From assembly GCF_900142925.1 (NCBI RefSeq), contig NZ_FRCN01000001.1, forward strand, positions 496,001 to 560,000: a DNA stretch of 64,000 nt, in the 5' to 3' direction. The translations under genes were made by a program, and so were the position numbers. This DNA comes from Chitinophaga sp. CF418. GTDB lineage: Bacteria; Bacteroidota; Bacteroidia; Chitinophagales; Chitinophagaceae. Below the pieces are notes generated by a model. The model did no database searches. It had not been told where the DNA came from and worked only from the letters and a program-made list of their open reading frames with translations. The stretch's first letter is position 1; each line of letters opens with the position of its first letter. Positions 41,801 to 50,687 of the stretch are shown piece after piece.

Positions 41801-42081
41801 AGCGTAACGTCGTAAGTTGTAGCTGCCCCCACAGGAACTTCTTTAAGCGTAAAACCAACGCTTCTGATCTGAAGGATGTTATTATTGCCGTCCACGATTA
41901 AACGGAAATTACCGTTCTGGTCGGCAGTGGTACCCTTGTTGGTACCTTTGAGCTGGACAGTGGCATAAGGTATGGGAACCCCATCGGTTCCGGTCACCTT
42001 ACCTGTCACTTCACGCTGTTGCGCGTAAAGTCCTGTCATTAAACAACTAAGAATTAACAAGCACAGTAAATGTTTTAGCAT
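38845..42081 (-). CDS. SusC/RagA-family TonB-dependent outer-membrane transporter, pair 1
   Basis: The 1078-residue transporter has signal MLKHLLCLLILSCLMTGLYA. An N-terminal carboxypeptidase-regulatory-like domain (about 22-105; TGKVTGTDGVPIPYATVQLK) leads to the TonB-box region (LQEVVVTGIG). A plug follows with LRGTNSLTGNNQPLFVIDGV, then a 22-strand barrel ending in a C-terminal phenylalanine (NFRFKF). No STN domain is present, so signalling to an anti-sigma factor is not expected. SusD follows after 14 nt. The 399-bp region upstream contains a 119-bp tandem duplication that may hold its regulatory sites. Confidence 0.96.
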   Translation of the reverse strand: MLKHLLCLLILSCLMTGLYAQQREVTGKVTGTDGVPIPYATVQLKGTNKGTTADQNGNFRLIVDGNNNILQIRSVGFTLKEVPVGAATTYDVTLAQEDKNLQEVVVTGIGIKREKKALGYAVQDVKGDDLIRANQGDALRALSGKVAGMQVVGSAGTPGAATFIKLRGTNSLTGNNQPLFVIDGVPVDNSQNYSGDPSDGDNNVLFGATNTNRGADINPDDIESISVLKGPAAAALYGIDAANGAIIITTKKGKAGKVSVDFSSGISFDVVNRLPKIQKQFARGTGGNLAPFTSTTRYSWGANIDTLFWTGIPNEYDFHGDVVGASNPNANIKFVPYDNTNDFWQTAVTYNNSLSFTGGTEAATYRMSVSHNYQNSIVPLQYQQRTAVALAGQLKISEKIRTSGNLNFNITNGSMPQTGSNLSGIMLGLTRTPVNFDNSNGGLAADDPRTYLFSNGLQRSYRNGIYDNPYWTINKTPYTTAVQRLIGSLQVDWDFIKDFTLTYRIGTDVYSDNRHQYYEIQSGAYNGGRLFDDRYTYKSVNSDAIVTYNKQVSKDFRVNLRVGNNLHSRRIDELYVQGDGLTSPGYDNISNATVQKSYNYVTPYRRISLYFDANFDYRSMLFLELTGRNDWSSTLPPGSNSFFYPSASLGFVFTELGSLKGGEVLSFGKVRLSVAQVGKDPGAFGTKSFSVPTTFPDGYTTGVSFPYDGKGSFSLSNTLGNPNLKPEKTLSYEAGLQLQFLNNRFGIDATAYHTKGTDLLVTAPIAGSAGFQYVNLNAASIRNNGLEITLSAKPIVNKAFTWDMFVNYSMNRSKVLALAPGINQVTVNGFTGTLIAHLPNEPAGIIYAYGWERDSQGRVIISDNTDDFGYPVVSNIQKRVGNPNPVFLMGIGNTFSYKGFSLYTLVDWKHKGDLWNGTRGSLQAIGTSYYTLDRGKEQVFEGVLGHLNDAGEIVHNEGGAEKPGGGAVNTTAVPLDEAWYLGNGGGFGAQTETFIEDASYVKLREVTLSYDFPSGTFKNSRFVKGITVSGFARNIIIWTPYKGIDPETSLTGATNAQGIDYFNIPGTSSYGLNFRFKF

Positions 42082-42130
42082 AACGGTTCGGATTTATTTT
42101 ATACACCGGAGAGGTGCGTGAATAAAACAA

Positions 42131-42359
42131 TTTCCTGAGGAGTATACCCGGTATGTCGTTTTACGAATCTGGCGTTTAATTAAAATCCAATCTAGGTTTT
42201 CTGTTGATTGATTGATTTACAATGGGTTTGGGTTCTCCTGTATAACAAATTTCCTGAGGAGTATACCCGGTATGTCGTTTTACGAATCTGACGTTTAATT
42301 AAAATCCAATCTGCGTTTTTCTGTTGATTGATTTACAATGGGTTCTCCTGTATAACAAA
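42131..42359. repeat. Tandem duplication upstream of SusC-1
   Basis: Unit 1 is 42131-42249 (119 bp) and unit 2 is 42250-42359 (110 bp). They are nearly identical: a few substitutions, loss of one ATTG from a tandem ATTG run, loss of six bases in a TTTGGG tract, and one extra T. The units start with TTTCCTGAGGAGTATACC and end with TCCTGTATAACAAA. Confidence 0.93.
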
Positions 42360-42386
42360 AATGTAGGGGTAGGGTTCAGTGGATTA

Positions 42387-42425
42387 ACAAAAAAGGCCCT
42401 CCTCAAAGCTATTGAGGAGGGCCTT
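42387..42425 (-). terminator. Terminator of SusC/SusD pair 2
   Basis: Fourteen-base perfect arms (42393-42406 and 42412-42425) have a 5-base loop, with a T tract on the minus strand. It lies 56 bases after the SusD-2 stop. Confidence 0.9.
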
Positions 42426-42480
42426 GTTATCAATTCTAAATCTTTGTGCAGTTACTATTCTTAGTATATCCCGGAATAAA

Positions 42481-43917
42481 TTACTTATCCCAGAATATTT
42501 TTGTTGTCACTTTATCACCATCGCCACCCAGATCTTTAGCTGCCTTATCATAGTTAGCTTTGTTCAGATTCTGTTCGGAAACTGGATAAGTGAATCGTAC
42601 AGGCCATGCACTTCTGGCAGTAGGACCAGGTGTGAATACAGGGTAATCAAGTCTTCTTGCTTCTACCCATGCATCAAAACCACGATTGTAAAGCGCGATC
42701 CATTTCTGCAGACCGATTTTCTGTTTGTAAGTACCGGTAGCTGTTGCATAGGCTACAGAAGGCTGAGCCAGGTAAGTTGTTGCTTCAGTTGCAGTACCAC
42801 CCCATGAAACGATAGAGTTGGTGATAGCGTTGTTGTAGTGCAGCGCGGCTACACCTGTCAGCAGGCCTCTTTCGATAGCTTCGGCACGCAGGAACTCTAT
42901 TTCTGAATAATCAATAAATACGCCTGGGAGATCTTTTCTTTCCAGCTTATCGCCCGGGTGAGAGTAAGCAACATAAGAACCTTTGGTACCATATTTCAAT
43001 CCTACAAACTGACCGTTAATGGTAGTGAAGAACTGGCCAATTCTTGGATCGTTCAGTGTTTTCAGCTGATCGATCATTAAAGTGGTAGCATTAAAGTCAT
43101 GACGACCGCTCTGTACCAGATCTTCCCACAGCGGGTTGGTGTTTGGCGGAACTGTTGAATAAGGGAACTTTGCATATTCACCCATGGTGTTGAATGCCTT
43201 AGGCTCTGCTGCGGCAACAGCAACTGCTGCCTTGTCGGGCGCTGCGTCAACCAGGGTCATACCTAATCTGAACTTCAGGGAGTTGCCAAATTTGATCCAG
43301 CTATTGATCTCATCGCCAGCGAACAGCATATTAGCTGCACCAAAACCGTCAGCACTTGCATCAAAAGACGTCAGGGCTGCATCCAGGCGGGTAAGCAGGT
43401 CGTTGTAAATAGTCAGACCATCGTCATACACCGGGAACAGGTTTTCATCATCCAGCGCTTTGCTGTAAGGTATGTTACCAAAAGTGTTTACAGCAACTGA
43501 GGTAGCGAACACTGACATGATCTCGATCTGCGCCAGCTGGTTCTTTTTAGTAGCGGCACTGATGGATGCATCGGCTGTTACCACTTTCTTTGCTTCATTC
43601 AGGTCTTTTAATACATCTCTGTAAAGCGCGCTCCACACCCTATCAGGAATACTCCTTTTGATCAGGTTATAGTTAGACTCATCCAGGTAAGTATTTTCTG
43701 TCCACTGTTGTACGATCAGTCTATAAACGTTCAGATTCACACTTGTACTTGTCAACAGATCAGCCAGTTCTTTGGTTGCACTCGCATATAGTGCAGAACC
43801 AGCTACTGTCTCTGGTTTTTTCACATCATTGTTAAGTGAAGTGAGGTCTTTGGTGCAGGATACTGTCGAAACCATACCTGCTATTGAGAGTGATGCGTAT
43901 AAGAATATCTTTTTCAT
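42481..43917 (-). CDS. SusD/RagB-family nutrient-binding outer-membrane lipoprotein, pair 2
   Basis: The 478-residue lipoprotein has signal MKKIFLYASLSIAGMVSTVS followed by CTKD (lipid cysteine at 21). SusD features include the helical TPR-like scaffold (QLAQIEIMSVFATSVAVNTF, GNIPYSKALDDEN) and the C-terminal assembly stretch (YNRGFDAWVEARRLDYP). It follows its SusC gene after 28 nt. It is only distantly similar to SusD-1, so the two pairs likely bind different ligands. It should sit on the outside face of the outer membrane. Confidence 0.94.
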   Translation of the reverse strand: MKKIFLYASLSIAGMVSTVSCTKDLTSLNNDVKKPETVAGSALYASATKELADLLTSTSVNLNVYRLIVQQWTENTYLDESNYNLIKRSIPDRVWSALYRDVLKDLNEAKKVVTADASISAATKKNQLAQIEIMSVFATSVAVNTFGNIPYSKALDDENLFPVYDDGLTIYNDLLTRLDAALTSFDASADGFGAANMLFAGDEINSWIKFGNSLKFRLGMTLVDAAPDKAAVAVAAAEPKAFNTMGEYAKFPYSTVPPNTNPLWEDLVQSGRHDFNATTLMIDQLKTLNDPRIGQFFTTINGQFVGLKYGTKGSYVAYSHPGDKLERKDLPGVFIDYSEIEFLRAEAIERGLLTGVAALHYNNAITNSIVSWGGTATEATTYLAQPSVAYATATGTYKQKIGLQKWIALYNRGFDAWVEARRLDYPVFTPGPTARSAWPVRFTYPVSEQNLNKANYDKAAKDLGGDGDKVTTKIFWDK

Positions 43918-43945
43918 TTTACTTTTTTTGAGTTTAATTCACCTA

Positions 43946-46900
43946 CTAGAACCTGAATCTTACGTTAGCACCAAAAGTTCTTGTAGCAGGATAGCTACCA
44001 CCGATATAACCCTGATAGTTACCGGAGCTGATAGCATCATCAGGATCTGCATAAGGCAGGTTCTTGTGGATGATCCAGAGGTTTCTACCGATCAGGGAGA
44101 AGTCTATGCCTTTGAAAGGCGCCATACGTTTGGTCAGAGAAGCAGGCAGTGAATAGGTCAGTGATACCTCACGCAGTTTCACATAACTTGCATCGTATAC
44201 GAATGCTTTATCAGGATTAGATACGTAACCGTATGTTCCGTATTCGTTTGCGATCCTTGTAGTGTTAGGTTTACCGTCAGCAGTTACACCAGGTACAATG
44301 ATACCACCGGAAGTGTTATCGTTGGTCAGAGGTGCTCTTGACTCGTTACCCAGGTCGTTTTTACCAACTGTTTCAGGCAGCACACCTGTTGCCAGGCCAT
44401 AGTACATATCCAGGGAGAAGAGATCGCCGCCTTTACGTACGTCAACCAGGAAACTCAGGGATACATTTTTATATTTCAGTGTGTTGGTGATACCACCGAT
44501 CCAATCAGGATTTGCGTTACCGATGATGTTGTTGGAAGTATTAGAGATCTGATAGTATCCATCCTCAACCAGCTTCTGGCCTTTTTCATTGTATACATAG
44601 TCAGTACCAATGATAGTACCATAAGGCTGACCCACAGAAGCGTTGATGGTAATGTTACCAGGGAAGCTCGCAAGCTGCAGGGTGCTGATGCCAGGTAAGG
44701 ATTTCACCTTGTTACGGTTGCGGGACCAGTTCAGATTAACGTTCCAGGAGAAGTCTTTCGTTTTTACCGGAGTACCGAAAACTGACAACTCAATACCCTG
44801 GTTCTGGATATCACCAGCGTTGATCACTTTGTAGTCGAAACCAGTACCTGTAGATACCGGCAGCGGAACGATCTGGTCTACAGTGTTCAGTCTGTAGTAG
44901 GTCGCGTCAAAACCGAGGCGGTTCTGCAGGAAGGCCATTTCCAGACCTGCTTCAAAACTCTTTGTACGTTCTGATTTCAGGTTAGGATTGTATTTGGTTC
45001 CATCAACAGATGCTAAAGGAATACCGTCGATACCGGTGAGCACCTGAGAGTAGTTCTTGGTGTAATATGCGGGAGCAGAGTTACCTACCTGAGCGTAGTT
45101 CACCCTTACTTTACCATTTGACAGCCATGTAGCCTGTGGCAGCAGTTTGGAGAATACGAAACCTAAGGAAGCTGCTGGATAGTAGTAGCTGTTATTGCCC
45201 TTAGGTAAAGTAGAAGACTGATCTCTTCTCATAGAGAGATCAAGGAATAACATTTCTTTGTAACCCAGGTTAGCTGAAGCGAATATACCGTCTACTTCTT
45301 CAGTGCTGGCGATCTCGGTCGGCGCTTCCATTGGGTTTGCAGTGTTCAGCAGTGCATACAGACGAGGGATCAGCAAACCACCATTTGTTTTGGAAAGGAT
45401 GGAACTGTTCTTTGTTCTTCTTACGTTACCACCGAGAATACCTTTGAAAGTCAGGTTTTCAGAGATGTTCTTATTGAAGTTCAGCATCAGGTCGTAGTTA
45501 TACTCACTGAAAGTATGCTCATAACGCTGGTACTGAGACACATCGATTGAACCGACAGCGATCCTTTCTTCCTGCATTTCATTGTAAGTATCCAGAGACA
45601 CACGGCCCAGTACGTTTAACCAGTCGGTCACATTGTAGTTCAGCGCGATGTTACCGAAGTTACGTGTACGATGATCGTTCTCATAGTTCTCATATCTTGT
45701 CCAGTATGGGTTATCCCAATATGCCGGAGCAAGGCTGCCAGGATACTGCTGGTTCCAGGTGATGTTCCTCATCTCCTTTTTGTAGGCAGCTTCCTGTGCT
45801 TTCACGTCAGTGTTGGTTTCCCACCACTGCCTGAAGTTAGTCATCAGGTTTTTAGAATCGTAACCAGTACCATAACGACCCTGTCCTTTGATCAGGGAAG
45901 TATTTACGGATGCACTGGCAGTCAGTTTGGAAGTCAGGTTGTAAGCAGAGCTGAAGTTGATCAGGTCTTTACCGATGCGGCTGTTAGGCATGATACCCTG
46001 GTCAACGCTCTTGGTGTATCCCAGTTTGAAGTTACCTTTGTCGCTGCTACCGTCGATCACAGCACTGTTGCTGGTACCAACCGCAGTTTTGAAGAATTTG
46101 CTAGCATCATTTGCAGCTGCCACGTAAGGCGCTTTTTTACCAAAGTTTGGAGAACCTTCATAGAAGGAATCCCAATGATACACCATCAGGTTTGGATCGA
46201 ATTTAGGACCGTAAGACGCATCATCTACGGTATTCACGATCTTGTCAATAGTGCCATCGCCGTCGATATCTTCTTCAGACCAGTAGTCGCCGTAACCAGC
46301 ACCATAGTCTCTCTGGTATTTCACGAAAGTGCTTTTATCTACTTTACCGATGTTAACGCCGCTGTTCACAGTAACGTTCAGACCACGGTTACCTTTTTTG
46401 GTAGTGATCATCACAACACCGTTGGCAGCACGTGAACCGTACAGCGCAGTAGCAGCCGCACCTTTCAGTACGCTCACAGAAGCGATATCATCAGGGTTGA
46501 TATCCGCAGCAGCGTTACCATAGTCGTAACCGACACGGCCGGTACGCTGGTCTTTACTGTTTGTGTTTGAGTTATCCACGGGCACACCATCCACAACGAA
46601 TAATGCCTGGTTGTTACCAGTCAGTGATTTGGCGCCACGCAGTACGATATTGGTAGAACCACCCAGTGTATTGTTTTTGCGGATTTCCAGACCGGATACT
46701 TTACCGGACAGGGAAGTTACCACGTTCGCATCTCTGGTCCTGTTCAGCTCTTCAGCATTTACGATCTGAGCTGAGTAAGGAAGTTCATTTTTATTTCTTT
46801 TTACGTTCAGAGCCGTTACAACAACCTCCTGGAGGTTCTGATCGTCATTCTTTAGTGATATAGTCAGGCTACCATTTCCACCCACAGCAATATCCTGAGC

Positions 46901-47137
46901 TACATAGCCCACACTTCTAACAATCAACACTGCATTGCTGCCATTTACACTCAGTTTGAAATTTCCATCCTGGTCAGAAGTAGTTCCCGTATTTGTCCCT
47001 TTGACTTGAATTGTAGCGAATGGTATAGGTAACCCATCTGCCCCGGTGACCTTTCCCGTAACCTGACGTTGTTGAGCATACGTCAGAGTAGCGCTCACCA
47101 TAAGCACGTTGAAAAAGAGTAAGGCTCTTTTCTTCAT
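43946..47137 (-). CDS. SusC/RagA-family TonB-dependent outer-membrane transporter, pair 2
   Basis: The start is at the ATG giving MKKRALLFFNVLMVSATLTYA, a signal peptide; an upstream ATG (47161) adds eight residues before it. The order is: carboxypeptidase-regulatory-like domain (TGKVTGADGLPIPFATIQVK), TonB-box region (LQEVVVTALN), plug (LRGAKSLTGNNQALFVVDGV), and a large barrel ending in FGANVRFRF. Like pair 1 it lacks STN. The first 150 residues resemble SusC-1 closely while the barrel differs, the usual sign of family members with different cargo. Its upstream 432-bp gap has no linked regulator gene. Confidence 0.96.
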   Translation of the reverse strand: MKKRALLFFNVLMVSATLTYAQQRQVTGKVTGADGLPIPFATIQVKGTNTGTTSDQDGNFKLSVNGSNAVLIVRSVGYVAQDIAVGGNGSLTISLKNDDQNLQEVVVTALNVKRNKNELPYSAQIVNAEELNRTRDANVVTSLSGKVSGLEIRKNNTLGGSTNIVLRGAKSLTGNNQALFVVDGVPVDNSNTNSKDQRTGRVGYDYGNAAADINPDDIASVSVLKGAAATALYGSRAANGVVMITTKKGNRGLNVTVNSGVNIGKVDKSTFVKYQRDYGAGYGDYWSEEDIDGDGTIDKIVNTVDDASYGPKFDPNLMVYHWDSFYEGSPNFGKKAPYVAAANDASKFFKTAVGTSNSAVIDGSSDKGNFKLGYTKSVDQGIMPNSRIGKDLINFSSAYNLTSKLTASASVNTSLIKGQGRYGTGYDSKNLMTNFRQWWETNTDVKAQEAAYKKEMRNITWNQQYPGSLAPAYWDNPYWTRYENYENDHRTRNFGNIALNYNVTDWLNVLGRVSLDTYNEMQEERIAVGSIDVSQYQRYEHTFSEYNYDLMLNFNKNISENLTFKGILGGNVRRTKNSSILSKTNGGLLIPRLYALLNTANPMEAPTEIASTEEVDGIFASANLGYKEMLFLDLSMRRDQSSTLPKGNNSYYYPAASLGFVFSKLLPQATWLSNGKVRVNYAQVGNSAPAYYTKNYSQVLTGIDGIPLASVDGTKYNPNLKSERTKSFEAGLEMAFLQNRLGFDATYYRLNTVDQIVPLPVSTGTGFDYKVINAGDIQNQGIELSVFGTPVKTKDFSWNVNLNWSRNRNKVKSLPGISTLQLASFPGNITINASVGQPYGTIIGTDYVYNEKGQKLVEDGYYQISNTSNNIIGNANPDWIGGITNTLKYKNVSLSFLVDVRKGGDLFSLDMYYGLATGVLPETVGKNDLGNESRAPLTNDNTSGGIIVPGVTADGKPNTTRIANEYGTYGYVSNPDKAFVYDASYVKLREVSLTYSLPASLTKRMAPFKGIDFSLIGRNLWIIHKNLPYADPDDAISSGNYQGYIGGSYPATRTFGANVRFRF

Positions 47138-47593
47138 AAACGATTTAGATTTAATTGACAATAAAAAAATAATCAGTCCCGAGGCTTGTAATAATTGGCA
47201 TAGCTCAGACTATACAAAGCCCCTAACTTGCAAAAACCACTTTATATTTACTAAAAATTTTGTTGTTTAAATAACCATCCGGGGAGAAGGCGGCAAGAAC
47301 CTGGATGGTTGTTTGCGGCACGGAAAAAAACTTATCCATCTTACCAACGGAAATGGAATACCGTCGAGCACAGGTTGACATTGTTGTATCTCTAGCAGTA
47401 AGACAGGAAAAAGAGATTCCGACCTCTTTCATATTACGATTTAGATTTTGGTTGAGGAGCACAATTTAGAGTTTTTTTTTCCTCCGTTCCAAGAAAAATT
47501 TAACCTTTTTTTAAGAGAGAAAAAAAATAATATATGTACACCGATATTTTACAGTCATATATCGAATAAAATTTAACATTGATTTCCTCTCTC
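47138..47593. other. Upstream region of SusC-2
   Basis: This gene-free stretch of about 450 bp has long A and T runs (around 47470-47530). An 8-bp-arm hairpin with a 22-base loop (47273-47280 with 47303-47310) is present. The minus-strand frame 47223-47462 crosses the hairpin and looks non-coding. No promoter could be fixed. Confidence 0.5.
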
Positions 47594-49744
47594 CTAGAAT
47601 GAGTATTGCAATTGGCAATTTAAATAGCCTACACTGTTACCATCTATTTCATCCCAACCATTTCCGATGCTGGTCACCCGCTCATATACCGTTTGCTGAT
47701 AGCGGAGCCAGCATGTCAGGCCCTTCTTCATTTTCCAACGTATGCGGCACTGATACTGACGCCCCTCTCCCGATAATCGGGATACGGCATACTCATATAA
47801 CATCCCTGACGTGATGGCATACATACTCTCTGCCTCCCCCGCTGCGAATATGGTATAACGTACATATAATTGCAGTGGCCAGCGGGTACACTGGTAAAGT
47901 AGCTCCTGGAATAAAAGGAAACCCCGCTGTTCCTGACCATTCTCCCCGCGCCGGCTCAACTCCACCCGGTTCTTTATACCAATGCCCCCTTTCGCTTCCA
48001 GTTTTACCTGCAGGCGCCAGCTTTGATGTTCAACCTGCACAGGCGGCGAAAGAAAAGATGTGTCGTTCTTTCCATCCTGCTGTTTGACAGTATAATTGTA
48101 CCTCAGAAAGATCTCTGTCTGTTTGTCCGGTGTATAGGTCAGCGCTGCCAGCAGGTCCCTTCCGCCACCCGGCGCCGAGGACCGGTATTGCAGCCAGGGA
48201 AAACGGAATTGATCTGCGTAAGCGTCTATTCTCAGATGAGTGTTCACTTTGAGGCTGATGCCTGTATAAAAGCCGTTTTCATTGACAGGTTTGTAAAACT
48301 CTCCCCAGGCATCCGCATAAAGGGACTGGTAAGCCCTGTTATAATTGCGGTAAAGCAGTACCATATCTACATTAGCGGTCAGGCTGGCCAGCAGTCCACT
48401 GATCCAGGCTGTTTTACCATTACCGCTCATGGCTCCTTCACCAAAGACATGCAGGCCTTTCCAGCTGGCTTCATAGTCTACACTCCCCCCTGTCAGTGCT
48501 TTACCTTCAAACGCAAAAAGCTGATATGGAGCCGTCCCTTTCTCCACCGGCCCGGAGAACTGATGTTGTATCATATTAAGTCCGAGCTTCCAGTCCCTGC
48601 CTGTTACCGTCAGATTGCCGCCGAGCGTAAATTGTTCCAGTGTGTGGCGTTTAACCAGTTCTGTCGGGGTACGGTGATAGCCACTGTTCTCCGTGATACT
48701 GCCATCCAGCATCCTGGAGGATATGAAAGCAGTCCCCTCCCATTTTCCCTGTGCCAGGGTGAGACCTGCGCCACGGTAAAAATTGTATTCTCCCGCTGAT
48801 GCATATGGTTTAAGCAGTTCTCCCTCCCGCTTCACCTGCATGACGGCTGCGCCTTTTCCGAATGCCAGGGATTGCCAGTTCAGGAGCCCTTGTCCTATAT
48901 TCACTGTAAAGTCGCCCAGGGCCAGTGCCCTGATCCATTTGTATTGCTTCACAAACAAGTGTACGCTGTAGAAGTCAAAGCCCCGGCCCCGGGCTCCCCG
49001 GAAAAAAGCTTCTCCTGCGTCTTTCTCCATAACGACTCCCCAGCTTATGTACCGCGGGAAATTATACCGGTAACGCAGCAGCAATCTGTCAGGGCTGCCC
49101 AGGTAGTGTGCAGACGTGCTGTCAGTATGCCGGTAACCCCTGCTGGTTTCCAGTTGACGGCCATAGCGGAACAGCAGGGTATTGTCTCCCCTTTTCAGAT
49201 AATCTTTCAGGGTATACTGCGGCTCCAGTCCATTGCCCGCCCGTACATAAGGCAGTATGCTAAGGATCAGCTGCTCATCCCAACCCGGTACGGCCTGTAA
49301 TTCATAAATGCTAAGCAGCTTACCCATTTGCTGCCGGTATGCCAGGAACTGGCGGATCTGCACGGGGGACAATAGCCCCAATGATTTCAGGGCTGTTGCA
49401 TCAGCTGTATTCAGATCAATTTTCCGGCGTGTATATCCCTCTAGCTGTTGCCAGTGGCCATCATCTTCAGGTATATTATCCGCGTGGGCAGCATATCCTT
49501 CCAACTGGCTCTCTGCTATTGCATTCAACCCCGGTTCCGGTTGTTGTGCACAGCTGTTTTTATATAGAAGCAGCAGAAGGAACAGTGTTGCTGCTTTAAG
49601 AGCTATATGATCATAGTTGCTGTTGTAATGTCTGATTGCGAATGGCAACATCATTGTCGCTGCCTTCATTAGCACACAATTGTGGTTGCAGTTGTGGTAC
49701 CTAATTACGAATCCTGACATCATTGTCGCTGCTTTAATTGCCAT
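47594..49744 (-). CDS. Exported ComEA-type helix-hairpin-helix protein with beta-barrel-like body
   Basis: The longest frame gives 716 residues. The real signal segment is ALKAATLFLLLLLYKNSCAQ at about 48-67. It is preceded by two further copies of a 23-residue unit (KAATMM...) made by a 69-bp triplication. Possible starts are 49744 (ATG) and 49669 (ATG, MKAATMMLPF). After the signal come HHH motifs (IDLNTADATALKSLGLLSP, then LLSIYELQAVPGW, about 110-160). The long beta-rich region ends in NCQLQYSF, like an outer-membrane barrel. The family is known in Bacteroidota but has no assigned function. The start overlaps the upstream gene by 25 nt. Confidence 0.85.
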   Translation of the reverse strand: MAIKAATMMSGFVIRYHNCNHNCVLMKAATMMLPFAIRHYNSNYDHIALKAATLFLLLLLYKNSCAQQPEPGLNAIAESQLEGYAAHADNIPEDDGHWQQLEGYTRRKIDLNTADATALKSLGLLSPVQIRQFLAYRQQMGKLLSIYELQAVPGWDEQLILSILPYVRAGNGLEPQYTLKDYLKRGDNTLLFRYGRQLETSRGYRHTDSTSAHYLGSPDRLLLRYRYNFPRYISWGVVMEKDAGEAFFRGARGRGFDFYSVHLFVKQYKWIRALALGDFTVNIGQGLLNWQSLAFGKGAAVMQVKREGELLKPYASAGEYNFYRGAGLTLAQGKWEGTAFISSRMLDGSITENSGYHRTPTELVKRHTLEQFTLGGNLTVTGRDWKLGLNMIQHQFSGPVEKGTAPYQLFAFEGKALTGGSVDYEASWKGLHVFGEGAMSGNGKTAWISGLLASLTANVDMVLLYRNYNRAYQSLYADAWGEFYKPVNENGFYTGISLKVNTHLRIDAYADQFRFPWLQYRSSAPGGGRDLLAALTYTPDKQTEIFLRYNYTVKQQDGKNDTSFLSPPVQVEHQSWRLQVKLEAKGGIGIKNRVELSRRGENGQEQRGFLLFQELLYQCTRWPLQLYVRYTIFAAGEAESMYAITSGMLYEYAVSRLSGEGRQYQCRIRWKMKKGLTCWLRYQQTVYERVTSIGNGWDEIDGNSVGYLNCQLQYSF

Positions 49745-49775
49745 ACAATCGCGGTTGCCGGTGTGATGCCTAATT
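49583..49775 (-). repeat. 69-bp tandem triplication across a gene junction
   Basis: Copies run 49775-49707, 49706-49638 and 49637-about 49583, each beginning AATTAGGY or AATCAGAC on the minus strand. They share the AAAGCAGCGACAATG-like core. Copy 1 holds the stop codon of the upstream gene and the first ATG of the downstream gene. Copies 2 and 3 encode an in-frame N-terminal extension. Confidence 0.85.
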
Positions 49776-50538
49776 GTGGATGATGACTGATGGAAAACTG
49801 TATATACAGCTGCTGCAACGAAATACCAATAACCGCACTATTGAGTTGCGGATTGGTAGACATGCCCAGCTGCAGGGACAACTGCTTTATAATACGGTAC
49901 TCGCACATCACTTTGATAAGTGTTACAGCATCCGTTTCCTGCGTGACAGCCGTACTTAACAAAAAAGTGGGCGTTGCTTCATATCCCAGGCCCGCACTGT
50001 ATATAGCAGGTACTTTGTTTTTCCCCAGGCTTTGCGCGCTGCCCGCAGTGGGATTAAACGCATGTAATCCCATATGCAGCTGGGGCGTAAGATGCATGAG
50101 GCATCCCAACTCAAAAACAATGGTAGCATTCGTTGCATACTGTGGAATGACTTCCAATAAATAATCTGCCTGCATCCCAATACTGAACCGTTCGCCTATT
50201 GTTCTGCCATAGGACAGGCCTATGGCCTGCCGCTTGTAATCAGTGTATCCGGATTGCTGTAAATGCAATCCGAACCCGCCATGCCTGACAGGTACTGCCA
50301 GTGCGGCAGCATGTGTACTGATGGCCTTTAACAGGAAACGCCGCTCCGTGCTCACACCTGCTGTCACAACAGGTATATAGGCCAGCGCCGCCTGGTTTTG
50401 CAAGGCAGTCAGTAACTGATGAAAGTTCCGGCTGTAAGTACCGGCAAACGGCTGTTTATCGACAGACAGCCAAACAAGTTGCGCGCAAATAACCGCCGTG
50501 CACATTGTGCAGACAATGGTCGCAATGATTTTTTTCAT
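49720..50538 (-). CDS. Probable outer-membrane beta-barrel protein
   Basis: The 272-residue protein has signal MKKIIATIVCTMCTAVICAQ. The rest alternates hydrophobic and polar residues with many glycines (GGFGLHLQQSGYTDYKRQAI, SIGMQADYLLEVIPQY). This resembles the PorV/PorQ or FadL-like beta-barrel families of Bacteroidota, without a firm match. The last 17 codons are part of a 69-bp triplicated unit shared with the start of the next gene, with which it overlaps by 25 nt. The two products may work together at the outer membrane. Confidence 0.78.
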   Translation of the reverse strand: MKKIIATIVCTMCTAVICAQLVWLSVDKQPFAGTYSRNFHQLLTALQNQAALAYIPVVTAGVSTERRFLLKAISTHAAALAVPVRHGGFGLHLQQSGYTDYKRQAIGLSYGRTIGERFSIGMQADYLLEVIPQYATNATIVFELGCLMHLTPQLHMGLHAFNPTAGSAQSLGKNKVPAIYSAGLGYEATPTFLLSTAVTQETDAVTLIKVMCEYRIIKQLSLQLGMSTNPQLNSAVIGISLQQLYIQFSISHHPQLGITPATAIVWQLKQRQ

Positions 50539-50610
50539 TTGCTTAAAATGATTGTGGATTAGTTAGTTTTTCAAGGGGATGTTACGTGGTGCGGGTCAAC
50601 GTGTTAACAA

Positions 50611-50639
50611 ACAAAAATCTCCTCACATATGTGAGGAGA
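50611..50639 (-). terminator. Terminator of the deoxynucleoside kinase gene
   Basis: A perfect palindrome (50618-50639, 9-bp stem, ATAT loop) is followed on the minus strand by TTTTTGTTTGTT. Confidence 0.85.
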
Positions 50640-50687
50640 CAATATTAGGAAATTAATCTTTATTAAAAAAAACTATAATCATAATGA

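Larger units (their letters stand above)
42082..42480. other. Gap between SusC/SusD pairs
   Basis: This 399-bp gene-free stretch contains the SusC-1 upstream region, a 119-bp tandem duplication (42131-42359) and the terminator of pair 2 (42387-42425). No ORF of its own is seen. Confidence 0.7.

Noticed and set aside
47223..47462. Minus-strand ORF of 79 codons upstream of SusC-2
   Set aside because: It crosses a hairpin and A/T runs, lacks a recognisable domain and is more likely leader or promoter DNA.
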